Below are positions 8,112-16,841 of a stretch of DNA of 64,000 nt, in pieces; position 1 is the first letter of the stretch, and every line of letters starts with the position of its first letter. Position numbers and translations under genes: made by a program. The notes under the pieces are model-generated. The model was not told where the DNA came from. It saw only the letters and a list, made by a program, of their open reading frames with translations, and made no database searches. The stretch covers positions 1 through 64,000 of the forward strand of contig NZ_CDDH01000028.1 of NCBI RefSeq assembly GCF_000819725.1, written 5' to 3'. This stretch comes from Aeromonas australiensis (GTDB lineage: Bacteria; Pseudomonadota; Gammaproteobacteria; Enterobacterales; Aeromonadaceae).

Positions 8112-9527
8112 TCAGATCAGCCCCCAAGCGGCAAGCTGATAGATCCACACCATCGCCAGCAAGGTACCGACCAATCCCATGATGACCCCGATACGTACCA
8201 TCTGGCGGCTATCCACCAGACCGGTGGCGTGGGCCAGCGCATTGGGCGGGGTACTAATGGGCAGCGACATCCCGAGCGAAACCGAAATGGTGACCGCCAG
8301 GATCAGGGTGTGACTGCCGCCCCACTCGGCCAGCTCCGGCATGCTGACCGCCAACGCCGCCACCAGTGGCAACAGCAGGTTGGCCGTCGCCGTATTGGAC
8401 ATAAAGTTCGCCATCACCACCGCCAACAAACAGGCGCCCACCAACACCGCCAATGTGGAGTACTCGTGGAACGGAATATGGGTAATGAGCCGCTCCGCCA
8501 GACCTGAGTCTTCCAGTGCCAGCCCCAGCGCGATACCGCCCGAGACCAACCAAAGCACATCGAGGGAGATCCTGTGCAGATCCTCCTTGGTGATGATGCC
8601 AGTGGTCAGAAATACCGCCACCGGGATCAGGGCAACCACATAGGAGCTCATGCCATGGATATCCCCCAGTAGCCAGAGCACTATGGTCGTGATGAACGTG
8701 CAGTAGACAACCCAGGCACGGGGCGTTTGCATAAATCGTCCCTCAATCTTGAGGTCGATGCGTTTGAGAGGACTCGGGAAAAAACGCCCCAATAGAAACC
8801 AGCCGAGCAATAACAGCAGCATCACAAACGGCACCGCGAATCCCATCCATTGGCCGAACGAGATGGCATGCTCACCGGTCAGGTATTTGAGGGCCACCGC
8901 GTTGGGTGGCGTGCCGATAGGGGTACCGATCCCGCCGAGGTTGGCCGCCAACGGGATGGCAAGTACAAATCCTATTTTTGCCGGATCCTTGTCAGGGAAT
9001 GCTGCCAAAACAGGGCTCAAAATAGCCAACATCATAGCGGTGGTCGCGGTATTACTCATAAACATGGAGAAGATCGCGGTTATCAGCATCAGTCCCAGCA
9101 TGACGATTCTGGGGTCTTGGCCGAACGGGCGCAGCAGCACCCGCGCCAGATTGACGTCCAGATGGTACTTGGTCGCCGCAATGGCGAGGAAAAAGCCACC
9201 GAGAAACAGCATGATAACTGGGGAGGCAAAGGTCGCCATCACCTCGGTGGACTTGAGCAGATCACCAAAGCCCGGTTCGCCCTTGCCGGCAGTCATGAAC
9301 CAGAGCCCCTTGTCGGAGAGCAGCAGCAGCTCCAGCACGATGATCAGCACCGAGGTGGCGAAGATAGGAATGGGCTCCATGATCCAGCAGAGGGCGGCCA
9401 GCACAAAAATGGCCACGACCCGCTGCTCGATGACGGTGATCCCCTCAAGCGGGATCCAGTGGGTCGGCATCAACAGGATGATGAGGCTCAGCAGCAATGG
9501 CAGAATAATCTTGTGATTGATAGGCAC
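8112..9527 (-). CDS. DASS/SLC13-family sodium:dicarboxylate symporter
   Basis: This is a 471-residue inner-membrane transporter with about 11-12 hydrophobic segments. It carries the two Ser-Asn-Thr signatures of the divalent-anion:Na+ symporter family: MSNTATTAM (SNT at 158-160) and MSNTATANL (SNT at 377-379), which bind substrate carboxylates and flank the sodium sites. The repeated PIGTPPNA and PISTPPNA motifs are also diagnostic. The closest studied model is VcINDY of Vibrio cholerae, which carries succinate, malate and fumarate. The start is GTG, preceded by GGAG at good spacing. It is a single gene converging on the DUF481 gene. The exact substrate is unproven. Confidence 0.9.
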   Translation of the reverse strand: MPINHKIILPLLLSLIILLMPTHWIPLEGITVIEQRVVAIFVLAALCWIMEPIPIFATSVLIIVLELLLLSDKGLWFMTAGKGEPGFGDLLKSTEVMATFASPVIMLFLGGFFLAIAATKYHLDVNLARVLLRPFGQDPRIVMLGLMLITAIFSMFMSNTATTAMMLAILSPVLAAFPDKDPAKIGFVLAIPLAANLGGIGTPIGTPPNAVALKYLTGEHAISFGQWMGFAVPFVMLLLLLGWFLLGRFFPSPLKRIDLKIEGRFMQTPRAWVVYCTFITTIVLWLLGDIHGMSSYVVALIPVAVFLTTGIITKEDLHRISLDVLWLVSGGIALGLALEDSGLAERLITHIPFHEYSTLAVLVGACLLAVVMANFMSNTATANLLLPLVAALAVSMPELAEWGGSHTLILAVTISVSLGMSLPISTPPNALAHATGLVDSRQMVRIGVIMGLVGTLLAMVWIYQLAAWGLI

Positions 9528-9704
9528 TATCGTCTCCAGGATCGGGAGTAAGGTGCCAATAGTGACATATAGAGCTATTGCTCCGGCGCGCTATCTCATC
9601 GAAATGAGAGCTGGCTAACTGCAGCTAATACCGTTTTGTGAGTCATATCATGCTCGCGCCCGGCAGGATCCCCTCCGTTACCCAGCGTCCTCCCTGGTAA
9701 AAAA

Positions 9705-9726
9705 CAGGCCCGCCGAAGCGGGCCCA
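9705..9726. terminator. Terminator downstream of the MaoC-like gene
   Basis: GGCCCGC, tetraloop CGAA, GCGGGCC (9707-9724) forms a very stable hairpin with a T run on both strands. It ends the minus-strand hydratase gene. Confidence 0.85.
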
Positions 9727-9753
9727 TTTTCCTGTCTATATCGATAAGGAGGC

Positions 9754-10479
9754 TCAGAAATAGATGCGGGTCACTGATTCGATGACACAGCCCGGGCGGC
9801 GGACCCCTTCGATCTCTACTTTGATCTCTTTGAGCAGCTCAAGTCCGCCCTTGATGGGGGTGACCCGAGCCAGCTTGGTGCGCGCGCGGATATTGCTGTC
9901 CACCTTGATGGGGTAAGGGAAGCGCACCTGATCCAGCCCGAAGTTCACCACCATGCGGGCAGTCGGAAACTCGGGAGTGGCCTCATCGACCGAGCCGGTC
10001 AACTGCGGCAGCAGCGCCAGGGTCAGGAAGCCGTGGGCGATGGTGGTCTTGAAGGGCGACTCGGTGGCCGCACGCTCAGGGTTGGTATGGATCCACTGAT
10101 GATCACCAGTTACCGCTGCAAACTGATCGATCATCTGCTGGCTGACATGAAGCCATTCGCCCACATGGGTCTCTTCACCGATGCGGGGCTGCAAAGTGGC
10201 ATAAAGCTCTGCAGCCTCACCTTCCAGTGTCACCACTGGTTGCGGATCCACATTAGGCTGACCGTTCGCAACTTGTGCCACAGTGGCTGCACCCTGTTGC
10301 TGTTGGTTCAAAGACTCAGCTTGCAGGTCCAGCACACGTCCCAACAAGGGATGAAGATGTGCCTTTTGCTGAAATTCACGCCAGTAGTCGCGGATAGCCG
10401 GAGAGAGCCAATCCTTGAGCTCAAAGGGGTGCTGCGCCAGAATTTCGCGCTTGCGCTTCAGAAAATCGACAACTTTCAT
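9754..10479 (-). CDS. MaoC-type (R)-specific enoyl-CoA hydratase
   Basis: The 241-residue protein has a C-terminal hot-dog hydratase domain (about 105-235) with the signature FAAVTGDHQWIHTNPERA containing catalytic Asp126 and His131, followed by IAHGFLTLALLP. Members hydrate trans-2-enoyl-CoA to (R)-3-hydroxyacyl-CoA and link fatty-acid oxidation to polyhydroxyalkanoate or other acyl metabolism. It is larger than PhaJ (about 134 residues) because of a roughly 100-residue polar, Gln-rich N-terminal extension with no domain I recognise. A FadR-like operator lies 32 bases upstream of the ATG, suggesting induction by fatty acids. Single gene with its own terminator. Confidence 0.85.
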   Translation of the reverse strand: MKVVDFLKRKREILAQHPFELKDWLSPAIRDYWREFQQKAHLHPLLGRVLDLQAESLNQQQQGAATVAQVANGQPNVDPQPVVTLEGEAAELYATLQPRIGEETHVGEWLHVSQQMIDQFAAVTGDHQWIHTNPERAATESPFKTTIAHGFLTLALLPQLTGSVDEATPEFPTARMVVNFGLDQVRFPYPIKVDSNIRARTKLARVTPIKGGLELLKEIKVEIEGVRRPGCVIESVTRIYF

Positions 10480-10510
10480 CTACCGATCCCTATTTGATTC
10501 AATGCCTGTA

Positions 10511-10527
10511 AAGAGGTCTAACCAGTC
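10511..10527 (-). promoter_or_regulatory. FadR-like operator upstream of the MaoC hydratase
   Basis: The minus strand reads GACTGGTTAGACCTCTT. This contains the TGGTnnGACC core of the enterobacterial FadR consensus (approximately AACTGGTCNGACCTGTT) and matches nearly all fixed positions. Its position just upstream of a fatty-acid-CoA enzyme supports the call. Confidence 0.5.
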
Positions 10528-10571
10528 CTATTTTATTAAAGTTTCAGCTGTAAGTGCAAAAAAATCTCGGC

Positions 10572-10583
10572 GTACAGCTGTAC
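10572..10583. repeat. 12-bp perfect palindrome GTACAGCTGTAC
   Basis: A perfect 12-bp dyad lies about 93 bp upstream of the hydratase start and beyond the FadR-like site. It could be an operator for another regulator; no identity can be given. Confidence 0.4.
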
Positions 10584-10697
10584 CAAGGCGCAAGTAACTA
10601 CTTACACCATGCAAACCAGCACGATCTGCCAATGAGGAAATCGATTGCCAAAGATGTCGGCCAGTAGGGGAAATTCACGGGGCTCATCATGAAAAAA

Positions 10698-10716
10698 GGC
10701 CCTCATCGGGCCTTAT
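10698..10716 (-). terminator. Terminator of rlmF
   Basis: GGCCC, loop, GGGCC (10698-10712) is followed on the minus strand by six T residues, ten bases beyond the rlmF stop. Confidence 0.8.
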
Positions 10717-10725
10717 GGTAGGGGG

Positions 10726-11697
10726 TCAGCGCACGCTCGACCAGCCGCTACGCAGTCCCTCTTCATCCAAAAAGGACCAGGCGAGGATCCGGCTCACCTT
10801 GTTGCCCTGCGCCATGTCGATCACCCGTACCTGACGGGCTCCCACCCGGCTCAACGCCTTTTTTGCCCCCGGCAGGTTCTCTTTTTTCGACACCAGCGAG
10901 CTGAACCAGAGGCACTGAGTGGCAAACTCCTTACTCTGGGCAATCATGCTGGCCAGAAATGCCGCCTCGCCCCCTTCGCACCACAGCTCAGCCTTCTGCC
11001 CGCCGAAGTTGAGCACAGGTACGCCTGTCACCTCCTTGCCCAGGTTGCGCAGCTTGCGCTCCGTCCCCTTGCTCGCCTCCTCCAGCGATGCATGGAACGG
11101 CGGATTGCACAGCGTCAGAGCGAAGCGATCCTTCGGCCCTATGATGCCGCGAAACATATGGTTGGGGTTACCCTGCAGACGACACTCAATCTGGTTGCCG
11201 AGTCCGTTGCTCCTGGCCAGCAGGGTGGCCGCCTTGACCGAGACCGGATCGATATCTGACCCCACAAAACGCCAGCCATATTCGCGGGCACCCAGCAGCG
11301 GATAGATACAGTTTGCCCCCACCCCGACATCCAGCACCCTCACCCCCTTGCCGGTAGGGAGCTGGCCTGCGCTCTCGGCCAACAGGTCGGCCACCCGGTG
11401 CAGGTAGTCCACCCGTCCCGGGATGGGTGGGCAGAGGTAACCGGCAGGCAAGTCCCAGTGAGCAATTCCGTAGTGATGGGCCAGCAAGGCGCGATTGAGG
11501 GTCTTCACTGCATCGGGATTGGCAAAATCGATGGTGCGGATGCCGTAGTCATTGATAAAGACGTGAGCTGCCAATTCGGGAGTTCGCAGGCAGAGCGCCT
11601 CAAAGTCGTAACCCGCCTGATGGCGATTACGGGAGTGAAGTCCGGATTTGCGGTCGCCCGACTGGGGGCCACTGGCTGATGGGGTGCGGGGTTTCAT
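10726..11697 (-). CDS. rlmF: 23S rRNA (adenine1618-N6)-methyltransferase RlmF
   Basis: RlmF (YbiN) uses S-adenosylmethionine to methylate N6 of A1618 in 23S rRNA. The 323-residue product carries the N-terminal family signature [12 protein letters not shown], a SAM-binding glycine loop DVGVGANC (123-130), and the N6-adenine methyltransferase motif NPPF (198-201). E. coli RlmF is 308 residues. The start ATG lies directly before the basic N-terminus. It is monocistronic, with a terminator on each side. Confidence 0.92.
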   Translation of the reverse strand: MKPRTPSASGPQSGDRKSGLHSRNRHQAGYDFEALCLRTPELAAHVFINDYGIRTIDFANPDAVKTLNRALLAHHYGIAHWDLPAGYLCPPIPGRVDYLHRVADLLAESAGQLPTGKGVRVLDVGVGANCIYPLLGAREYGWRFVGSDIDPVSVKAATLLARSNGLGNQIECRLQGNPNHMFRGIIGPKDRFALTLCNPPFHASLEEASKGTERKLRNLGKEVTGVPVLNFGGQKAELWCEGGEAAFLASMIAQSKEFATQCLWFSSLVSKKENLPGAKKALSRVGARQVRVIDMAQGNKVSRILAWSFLDEEGLRSGWSSVR

Positions 11698-11772
11698 GCT
11701 GAGCCTGCCGAAGAAAACGGGCCCACACTATAGTGATTTGACTCGGGAAAGTCTAAACGAGGGCAACAAAAA

Positions 11773-11792
11773 ACCGGGCTATCGAGCCCGGT
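11773..11792 (-). terminator. Terminator of nlpC
   Basis: ACCGGGCT, loop ATCG, AGCCCGGT is followed on the minus strand by six T. It lies about 55 bases after the nlpC stop. Confidence 0.85.
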
Positions 11793-11845
11793 TCAAGTGA
11801 GGTTGGAAAAACAGTCCGTACTGCGAGCCGTTTGTCCAGCCTGAC

Positions 11846-12346
11846 TCAGATATCGATCCGGCGAGCTTGCCAGAACTTGTTGCGCCAGTATTGGCTGTCC
11901 AGCTTGGAGCGCGTCACACCGGCGCGGGTCGAGGCATGGATGAATTCGCCATTGCCGACATAGATACCAACGTGGTTCAGGCGAGCATTGATTTTGAAGA
12001 AGACCAGGTCACCCTCGACCAGCTCCTGCTTGGAAACGCGCGTCCCTTCATGGACTTGAGAGCGGGTATCGCGGGGTAATTCGACACCGACGGCATTGCG
12101 GAATACTTCACGGGCAAAGGCGGAACAATCGATGCCGCGCTGACTGATGCCACCCATCCGGTAGGGCACACCACGCCACTCTTTATATACAGTCAGGATT
12201 TCATTCACATCCGGTGTCTGGGAAGCTTCAGGTTCGATCACAGGTTCAACCATGGAAACTTCGATCTTGCTCGCAACCTCGGGTTGGGGTGCCGAGGCAC
12301 AACCCACCATTCCGAGCGCGACCAGCAGTAGCATCAGGTGGCGCAA
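11846..12346 (-). CDS. nlpC: NlpC/P60 lipoprotein endopeptidase
   Basis: The 166-residue lipoprotein has a lipobox with Cys16 (LGMVGC) and an NlpC/P60 papain-like domain with Cys74 (in GIDCSAF), His125 (NHVGIYV) and His137 (FIHAST). The C-terminus YWRNKFWQARRI is close to that of E. coli NlpC rather than MepS. Such enzymes cleave bonds in peptidoglycan stem peptides in the periplasm. The start is TTG 12346: starting at the later Met5 would remove the Arg and His that give the signal peptide its positive N-terminus. A GGGGA at suitable distance supports the TTG. Confidence 0.85.
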   Translation of the reverse strand: MRHLMLLLVALGMVGCASAPQPEVASKIEVSMVEPVIEPEASQTPDVNEILTVYKEWRGVPYRMGGISQRGIDCSAFAREVFRNAVGVELPRDTRSQVHEGTRVSKQELVEGDLVFFKINARLNHVGIYVGNGEFIHASTRAGVTRSKLDSQYWRNKFWQARRIDI

Positions 12347-12605
12347 TCCTTTATCCCCGCTAAATAGTAAATTTGTTAAAATACGGCCCCAGAGGGCAAT
12401 TTATAAGGCAACAGCACCCGACTATATCCAAGAATTCTATCGAGGCAAGTGAAAATCCCTATCAAGCTCACTTTTTTGCAAGGAAATGCACGATTTTTCA
12501 TAATTAATGTGATCATGCCCAAACAATACACAATCGCAAAAAGAGCCCTTAGCCTCACAGATAGCTAGCTTTTATCCCTGCTTCAGCGCCTTTTTAAAGT
12601 GAAAA

Positions 12606-13331
12606 ATGATGACCGAAACCGAGCTTTTTTTGTTGCAGCCAGCCAGGGTATCTCAGGAACGGCTTGCTCAATTGCCTCTATGGCTGTCAACCGATGAGCT
12701 GCATATCTGGCAAACCATGACCCATTCAGAGCGGCGTCAGGAATATCTGGTGAGCCGCGCCCTGCTGCGCCAGCTATTGGCTGAGCGGCTGCAGCAACCC
12801 GCCACCAATCTGCAATTTTGCAACGGTCCCCACGGCAAGCCCCGACTGCATGATGATGCTTGGCAGTTCAATCTGAGCCACAGTGGCAGCTGGCTGGTGC
12901 TGGCGCTCTGCCCACAGGGGCCGCTTGGGGTGGATATCGAACAGGGCAAACGGCGGCATCATCCCCTCCCCCTGGCCCGCCGATTTTATACACAGAGTGA
13001 ATATGAGTGGCTCTGCGCACTGCCTGCTCAAGAGCAGGAGAGCGCCTTCTACCGGCTCTGGTCGCGCAAGGAGGCGGTACTGAAAGCCCACGGTGGCGGC
13101 ATAGCGGCGGGGCTGGAGAAGGTACGCTTTATCCCGGATGAAGGATGGCGACTCGACAACCGGCTCGATGACACCCCTTATCAGGTACAGGATTGGCCCT
13201 TTGCCAGCGGCTGGCTCAGTCTCGCGGCGGCGGCAGCCCCCGTGACCTTTTACCGGCTGGATGAGCGCTTGAATTGCCACTCCCTTAACCCCATGTTACT
13301 CAACACCCTTTCTGAAGAGTCCAACTCATGA
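12606..13331 (+). CDS. Sfp/AcpT-type 4'-phosphopantetheinyl transferase
   Basis: The enzyme transfers the phosphopantetheine arm of coenzyme A to a serine on acyl or peptidyl carrier proteins. The 241-residue product has the conserved motifs LSHSGSWLVLAL (about 90-101), GVDIE (108-112, metal-binding Asp110 and Glu112) and WSRKEAVLKAHGGG (152-165, with Glu156 and Lys160). The size is of the Sfp/HetI class, larger than AcpS (126) and AcpT (195). It overlaps the start of cnoX by four bases (ATGA), so they are translationally coupled. The carrier-protein partner is not in this window. Confidence 0.88.
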   Translation: MMTETELFLLQPARVSQERLAQLPLWLSTDELHIWQTMTHSERRQEYLVSRALLRQLLAERLQQPATNLQFCNGPHGKPRLHDDAWQFNLSHSGSWLVLALCPQGPLGVDIEQGKRRHHPLPLARRFYTQSEYEWLCALPAQEQESAFYRLWSRKEAVLKAHGGGIAAGLEKVRFIPDEGWRLDNRLDDTPYQVQDWPFASGWLSLAAAAAPVTFYRLDERLNCHSLNPMLLNTLSEESNS

Positions 13332-14176
13332 TCGTCGACATTACTCCCCAGAATTTTCACGCTGAACTTATCGATGCGTCCATGAAGAAGCCGGTCGTCA
13401 TCTATTTCCATGCTCCGCAGATGCCGGAGTGCCAGGGGATGACACCGCTGATCGAATCACTGGTTGGGCCCGCCAATGAGCAGGTCACCCTGGCCAAGGT
13501 GGATATGAACGATCCCCAGTTGCAACCGCTGGCCAGCCAGCTCGGCCTGCGCGCCCTGCCGGCGCTGGTGCTGTTCCATCAGGGGCGCCCTGACGAACAG
13601 GGGATCATCGAAGGGCCGCAGGATGAAGCCACCCTGCGCCAGTATTTCGCCGCCTTCGCCCCCAAAGAAGAGGAAGAGTTGCTGGCCAAGGGGCAACAGG
13701 CACTGGCTGACGAGCAGCCCAGCGTCGCTTATGCCCACCTGGCCAAGGCACACCAGCTGGCCCCTGAACGCCACGACATCAGCCTGTGGCTCATTCAAGC
13801 TGCGCTCGACCTCAATCTGCTGGAGGAAGCGCAGGAGCGCCTCGGCACCATCCCGATGGTGGCGCAGGATGGTCACTTCCATACCCTGAGCTCACGGCTA
13901 GCGCTGGCCCTGCAAGCGGCAGACAGCCCGGAGCTGCGTGCGCTGGAAGCCCGTCATGCAGAACAGCCTGATGATTTTGCCCTGACTCAGGAGCTGGCGG
14001 TGCAATACAACCAGGCAGGTCGTCAGGAAGAGGCGTTGGGACTGCTGCTGGAGATCCTCAAGCAGGATTTGGCATTCGGCGATGCCAGAAAAACCTATCT
14101 CGATATTCTGGCGACCATGGGCAGCACACCGGCGGCACAGAGCTACCGTCGCAAACTCTATAGTCTGCTCTACTGA
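13328..14176 (+). CDS. cnoX: Chaperedoxin CnoX (YbbN), thioredoxin-like/TPR protein
   Basis: CnoX holds unfolded proteins after hypochlorous-acid stress and passes them to GroEL and DnaK, and protects cysteines by mixed disulfides. The 282-residue protein has an N-terminal thioredoxin fold (about 1-110) and a C-terminal TPR region (about 115-282), and ends KYR-like (SYRRKLYSLLY) as in E. coli. The thioredoxin active site CGPC is replaced by MPEC, so only the second cysteine remains; E. coli CnoX has SQHC at this place. The redox activity is therefore not that of a classical thioredoxin. It is coupled to the phosphopantetheinyl transferase gene. Confidence 0.9.
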   Translation: MIVDITPQNFHAELIDASMKKPVVIYFHAPQMPECQGMTPLIESLVGPANEQVTLAKVDMNDPQLQPLASQLGLRALPALVLFHQGRPDEQGIIEGPQDEATLRQYFAAFAPKEEEELLAKGQQALADEQPSVAYAHLAKAHQLAPERHDISLWLIQAALDLNLLEEAQERLGTIPMVAQDGHFHTLSSRLALALQAADSPELRALEARHAEQPDDFALTQELAVQYNQAGRQEEALGLLLEILKQDLAFGDARKTYLDILATMGSTPAAQSYRRKLYSLLY

Positions 14177-14290
14177 GCGGAATCGAACTGGCTGGTCATG
14201 ATGGGGGAGTGCCGGGAGACCGGCATGACCTCATGGGTCAAGTACGAAGAAGGTGCTGTGGGAGTAGTGGAGATATGGTGAATTTCAGGC

Positions 14291-14324
14291 AAAAAAAAAT
14301 GGCGCATAACTGCGCCATTTTTTT
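14291..14324. terminator. Bidirectional terminator between cnoX and lpp
   Basis: ATGGCGCA and TGCGCCAT pair around a TAAC loop, with nine A on one side and seven T on the other. It serves both converging genes. Confidence 0.92.
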
Positions 14325-14332
14325 CGCATGGA

Positions 14333-14575
14333 TTACTTCTTGTAGGAAGTAGCCATGTTGTCGATGCGCTGGTTAGCACGCATAGCTTCTTGCTTGGCTT
14401 CGGCAACATCAGCAGCGATCTTGGACTGATCAGCACGAACTGCGCTAACATCTTGAGCCAGCTGGTCAACTTTGTTAGACAGATTCTGAACGGAAGTTTC
14501 CAGTTCGCTGGTGTTTGCACAACCGCCCAGCAGAGCGGACAGACCAACAACACCTACCAACAACAATTTTTTCAT
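14333..14575 (-). CDS. lpp: Major outer-membrane (Braun) lipoprotein Lpp
   Basis: Lpp is a trimeric coiled-coil lipoprotein anchored in the outer membrane and bound by its C-terminal lysine to meso-diaminopimelate of peptidoglycan. The 80-residue precursor has a lipobox LGGC with Cys19, a mature part with clear heptad repeats of Leu/Val/Ala/Ile, and the C-terminus SYKK with the linking Lys80. The E. coli precursor is 78 residues and ends YRK. A good GGGAG ribosome-binding site and an AT-rich promoter precede it, in keeping with very high expression. A probable linking L,D-transpeptidase is encoded at 6.06 kb. Confidence 0.95.
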   Translation of the reverse strand: MKKLLLVGVVGLSALLGGCANTSELETSVQNLSNKVDQLAQDVSAVRADQSKIAADVAEAKQEAMRANQRIDNMATSYKK

Positions 14576-14621
14576 TTTTTAAAGCTCCCTTGAACTCGCC
14601 AGACGTTTAGCAAGCGGCGTG

Positions 14622-14660
14622 ATTATGGCATAAAAAAATCATACTTTGCATAGCCCCCAC
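14622..14660 (-). promoter_or_regulatory. Probable lpp promoter
   Basis: On the minus strand a CATAAT -10 hexamer (+ strand ATTATG, 14622-14627) lies 47 bases before the ATG, preceded by a T-run spacer and a weak -35. The upstream DNA to 14720 is very AT-rich with A and T tracts, resembling an UP element or bent DNA. Confidence 0.45.
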
Positions 14661-14801
14661 CACAGATAAATGCGTTAAAACCCTCATTTTTTTTTGAGTG
14701 AACAGTTTTTGTCCAAATCTATCTAAAAAATGAGTGCCACTAGGTGAGAGCACGGACAAAGGTTAACCAAATTTTTGTCTTATTACAATTTCGTATGAGG
14801 C

Positions 14802-15455
14802 TTAGGCAGTACGTTCTGACAACAATTGACGATATTGCACCAGATCCTCGATGGTCAGCACTGGCATCCGGTGCTGCCGACCGAACGCAACCAGATCTGG
14901 CAGACGTGCCATCGAGCCATCTTCTTTAGTCAGTTCACACAACACCCCGAACGGTTTGAGACCAGCCAGCTGCATCAGATCGACCGTTGCTTCGGTGTGA
15001 CCACGACGGGTAAGTACCCCACCGGTACGTGCTCGCAGCGGAAAAACATGACCCGGGCGGTGCAGATCACCCGGTTTGGCGCCGTCGGCAATAGCCGCAC
15101 GGATAGTGGTGATGCGATCAGCCGCCGAGACGCCGGTCGTTACTCCTTGCGCCGCTTCGATGGTCACAGTGAAGGCGGTCTGGTAGTGGCTGGAGTTAGC
15201 TTCCACCATCATGGGCAGTTCCAGCTGACGCACCCGTTCATCAGGCAGGCAGAGGCAGACGATGCCGGAGCACTCGCGGATCATTAGCGCCATCTGTTCA
15301 TTGGTCATGGATTCGGCTGCGAAAATGAGGTCGCCCTCGTTCTCCCGATCTTCATCGTCGGCCACCAACACACCGCCTCCGGCACGCAAGGCAGATAGGG
15401 CCGCTTCGACACGGGCAATTGGATCACCGAATTCACTGAGTAGAGACTGATTCAT
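14802..15455 (-). CDS. ribB: 3,4-dihydroxy-2-butanone 4-phosphate synthase RibB
   Basis: RibB converts ribulose 5-phosphate to formate and 3,4-dihydroxy-2-butanone 4-phosphate, the four-carbon precursor of riboflavin. The 217-residue protein matches E. coli RibB in length and has the acidic metal-binding loop [11 protein letters not shown] (about 32-42), plus [10 protein letters not shown] and [11 protein letters not shown]. It lacks a GTP cyclohydrolase II domain, so it is a stand-alone RibB. ATG 15455 is chosen over an upstream in-frame ATG because GGGAG lies just ahead of it. An FMN riboswitch in the leader gives feedback control by FMN. Confidence 0.95.
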   Translation of the reverse strand: MNQSLLSEFGDPIARVEAALSALRAGGGVLVADDEDRENEGDLIFAAESMTNEQMALMIRECSGIVCLCLPDERVRQLELPMMVEANSSHYQTAFTVTIEAAQGVTTGVSAADRITTIRAAIADGAKPGDLHRPGHVFPLRARTGGVLTRRGHTEATVDLMQLAGLKPFGVLCELTKEDGSMARLPDLVAFGRQHRMPVLTIEDLVQYRQLLSERTA

Positions 15456-15564
15456 GGTAAAGCTCCCAAACAAGAAAAGGACCAGAATCAGGGCATGGAA
15501 AGGCAGACAGAAATAAGCATGCAGCGGCCAGCCCAGCAGAGCCAACTCACCATATCTGTCTTAT

Positions 15565-15712
15565 CCTCTTTCATCCGGACTATCACCGTCGGCTCCGGCA
15601 TTTCACCGGATCTGCTGACCCCGACCCGGCAATCGGCCAAGTCGGGCGCTCGCGGGCTCCCCGAGTCAATCGGGATACCGCCGGTGGGGAATTGCACCCC
15701 GCCCTGAGAATA
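15565..15712 (-). promoter_or_regulatory. FMN riboswitch (RFN element) controlling ribB
   Basis: Minus-strand landmarks in order are TTCTCAGGGCGGGGTG, AATTCCCCACCGGCGG, a variable central hairpin, GTCAGCAGATCCGGTG, AATGCCGGAGCCGACGG and GTCCGGATGAAAGAG. This is the canonical FMN-binding six-stem junction. It lies 109 bases upstream of the ribB start. In gammaproteobacteria this element usually represses ribB when FMN binds, by masking translation initiation and promoting termination. Confidence 0.96.
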
Positions 15713-15964
15713 AGCGCAGACAGCCTAAAGAAAAACGGTTGCAGATACCAGCCAAAATACCCCGCAGGCTGAAAAGCGTTGCAACATTGCGCCCGGGATC
15801 GCGCTCTTCCCCCACTCACCAGCGCGAGATGCAGTGATTGGCGAATTTCTTTATGGCGCGGATCGGTTTATGGCATAGTGCCCGACACCACAAACTGCGC
15901 GCGAAAAAAAGAGCCTGAACAACGCTGCCGGCGCAGACAGCAGCGCCAACACCACAAACGGAAA

Positions 15965-16810
15965 ATGACAGAGATGGAAAAGAAAATACTGCTCACGGAT
16001 TGTCCGGATGCCAAAGGGCTCATCGCCAAGATCACCAACATCTGCTACAAGCACCAGCTCAACATCATCAAGAACGATGAGTTTGTGGATCACGAGAATG
16101 GCCGCTTCTTTATGCGTACCGAGCTGGAGGGGCGCTTCAACGACGAGACCCTGCTGGCGGATCTGGACGATGCCCTTCCCATCGGTGCCCAGCGCCGTCT
16201 GGTCAAGGCTGGCAAGAAGCGGATCGTCATTCTGGTGACCAAGGAGACCCACTGCCTCGGCGACATCTTGATGAAGAACTACGCGGGCGCGCTGGATATG
16301 GATATCGTCGCGGTGATCGGCAACTACGACACCCTGGCGGAGCTCACCGGCAAGTTTGATATTCCGTTCCACTGCGTCAGTCACGATGAGCTGAGCCGTA
16401 CCGAACATGAAGAGCGGGTACGCGCCATTATCGACAGCTATGAGCCTGACTATGTGATCCTGGCCAAGTACATGCGGGTGCTGACCCCGAGCTTCGTCGA
16501 GGCCTATCCGCGCAAGATCCTCAACATTCACCACTCCTTCCTGCCCGCCTTCATCGGTGCCCGCCCCTACCGGCAGGCGTTCGATCGCGGGGTCAAGCTG
16601 ATCGGTGCTACCGCCCACTTCGTCACCGACGATCTGGACGAAGGTCCCATTGTCGAGCAGGACGTGATCCATGTTGACCACACTTTCAGTGCCGATGCGA
16701 TGGCAAAAGCGGGTCGTGATGTCGAGAAATCGGTGCTGAGCCGCGCGCTGGAGCTGGTGTTGAACGAACGGGTGTTCGTCTACGGCAACAAGACGGTGGT
16801 CTTCAAGTAA
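15965..16810 (+). CDS. purU: Formyltetrahydrofolate deformylase PurU
   Basis: PurU hydrolyses 10-formyl-THF to THF and formate, balancing one-carbon pools and supplying formate to PurT. The 281-residue protein has an N-terminal ACT domain (about 6-80, starting LLTDCPDAKGLIAKIT) and a formyltransferase-type catalytic domain with Asn187 and His189 in NIHHSFLPAF and the downstream Asp of DDLDEGPI. Length and sequence closely follow E. coli PurU (280). ATG 15965 was chosen; ATG 15974 is an alternative. In E. coli the enzyme is activated by methionine and inhibited by glycine. fhs, which makes formyl-THF from formate, lies 28 kb away. Confidence 0.95.
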   Translation: MTEMEKKILLTDCPDAKGLIAKITNICYKHQLNIIKNDEFVDHENGRFFMRTELEGRFNDETLLADLDDALPIGAQRRLVKAGKKRIVILVTKETHCLGDILMKNYAGALDMDIVAVIGNYDTLAELTGKFDIPFHCVSHDELSRTEHEERVRAIIDSYEPDYVILAKYMRVLTPSFVEAYPRKILNIHHSFLPAFIGARPYRQAFDRGVKLIGATAHFVTDDLDEGPIVEQDVIHVDHTFSADAMAKAGRDVEKSVLSRALELVLNERVFVYGNKTVVFK

Positions 16811-16841
16811 TCCATCCACGCTGCACACATCAACAGACCAG

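Noticed and set aside
15779-15964. N-terminal extension of purU
   Set aside because: The added residues (Arg/Gln/His-rich) have no counterpart in PurU and overlap the promoter region; the ATG at 15965 gives the family length.
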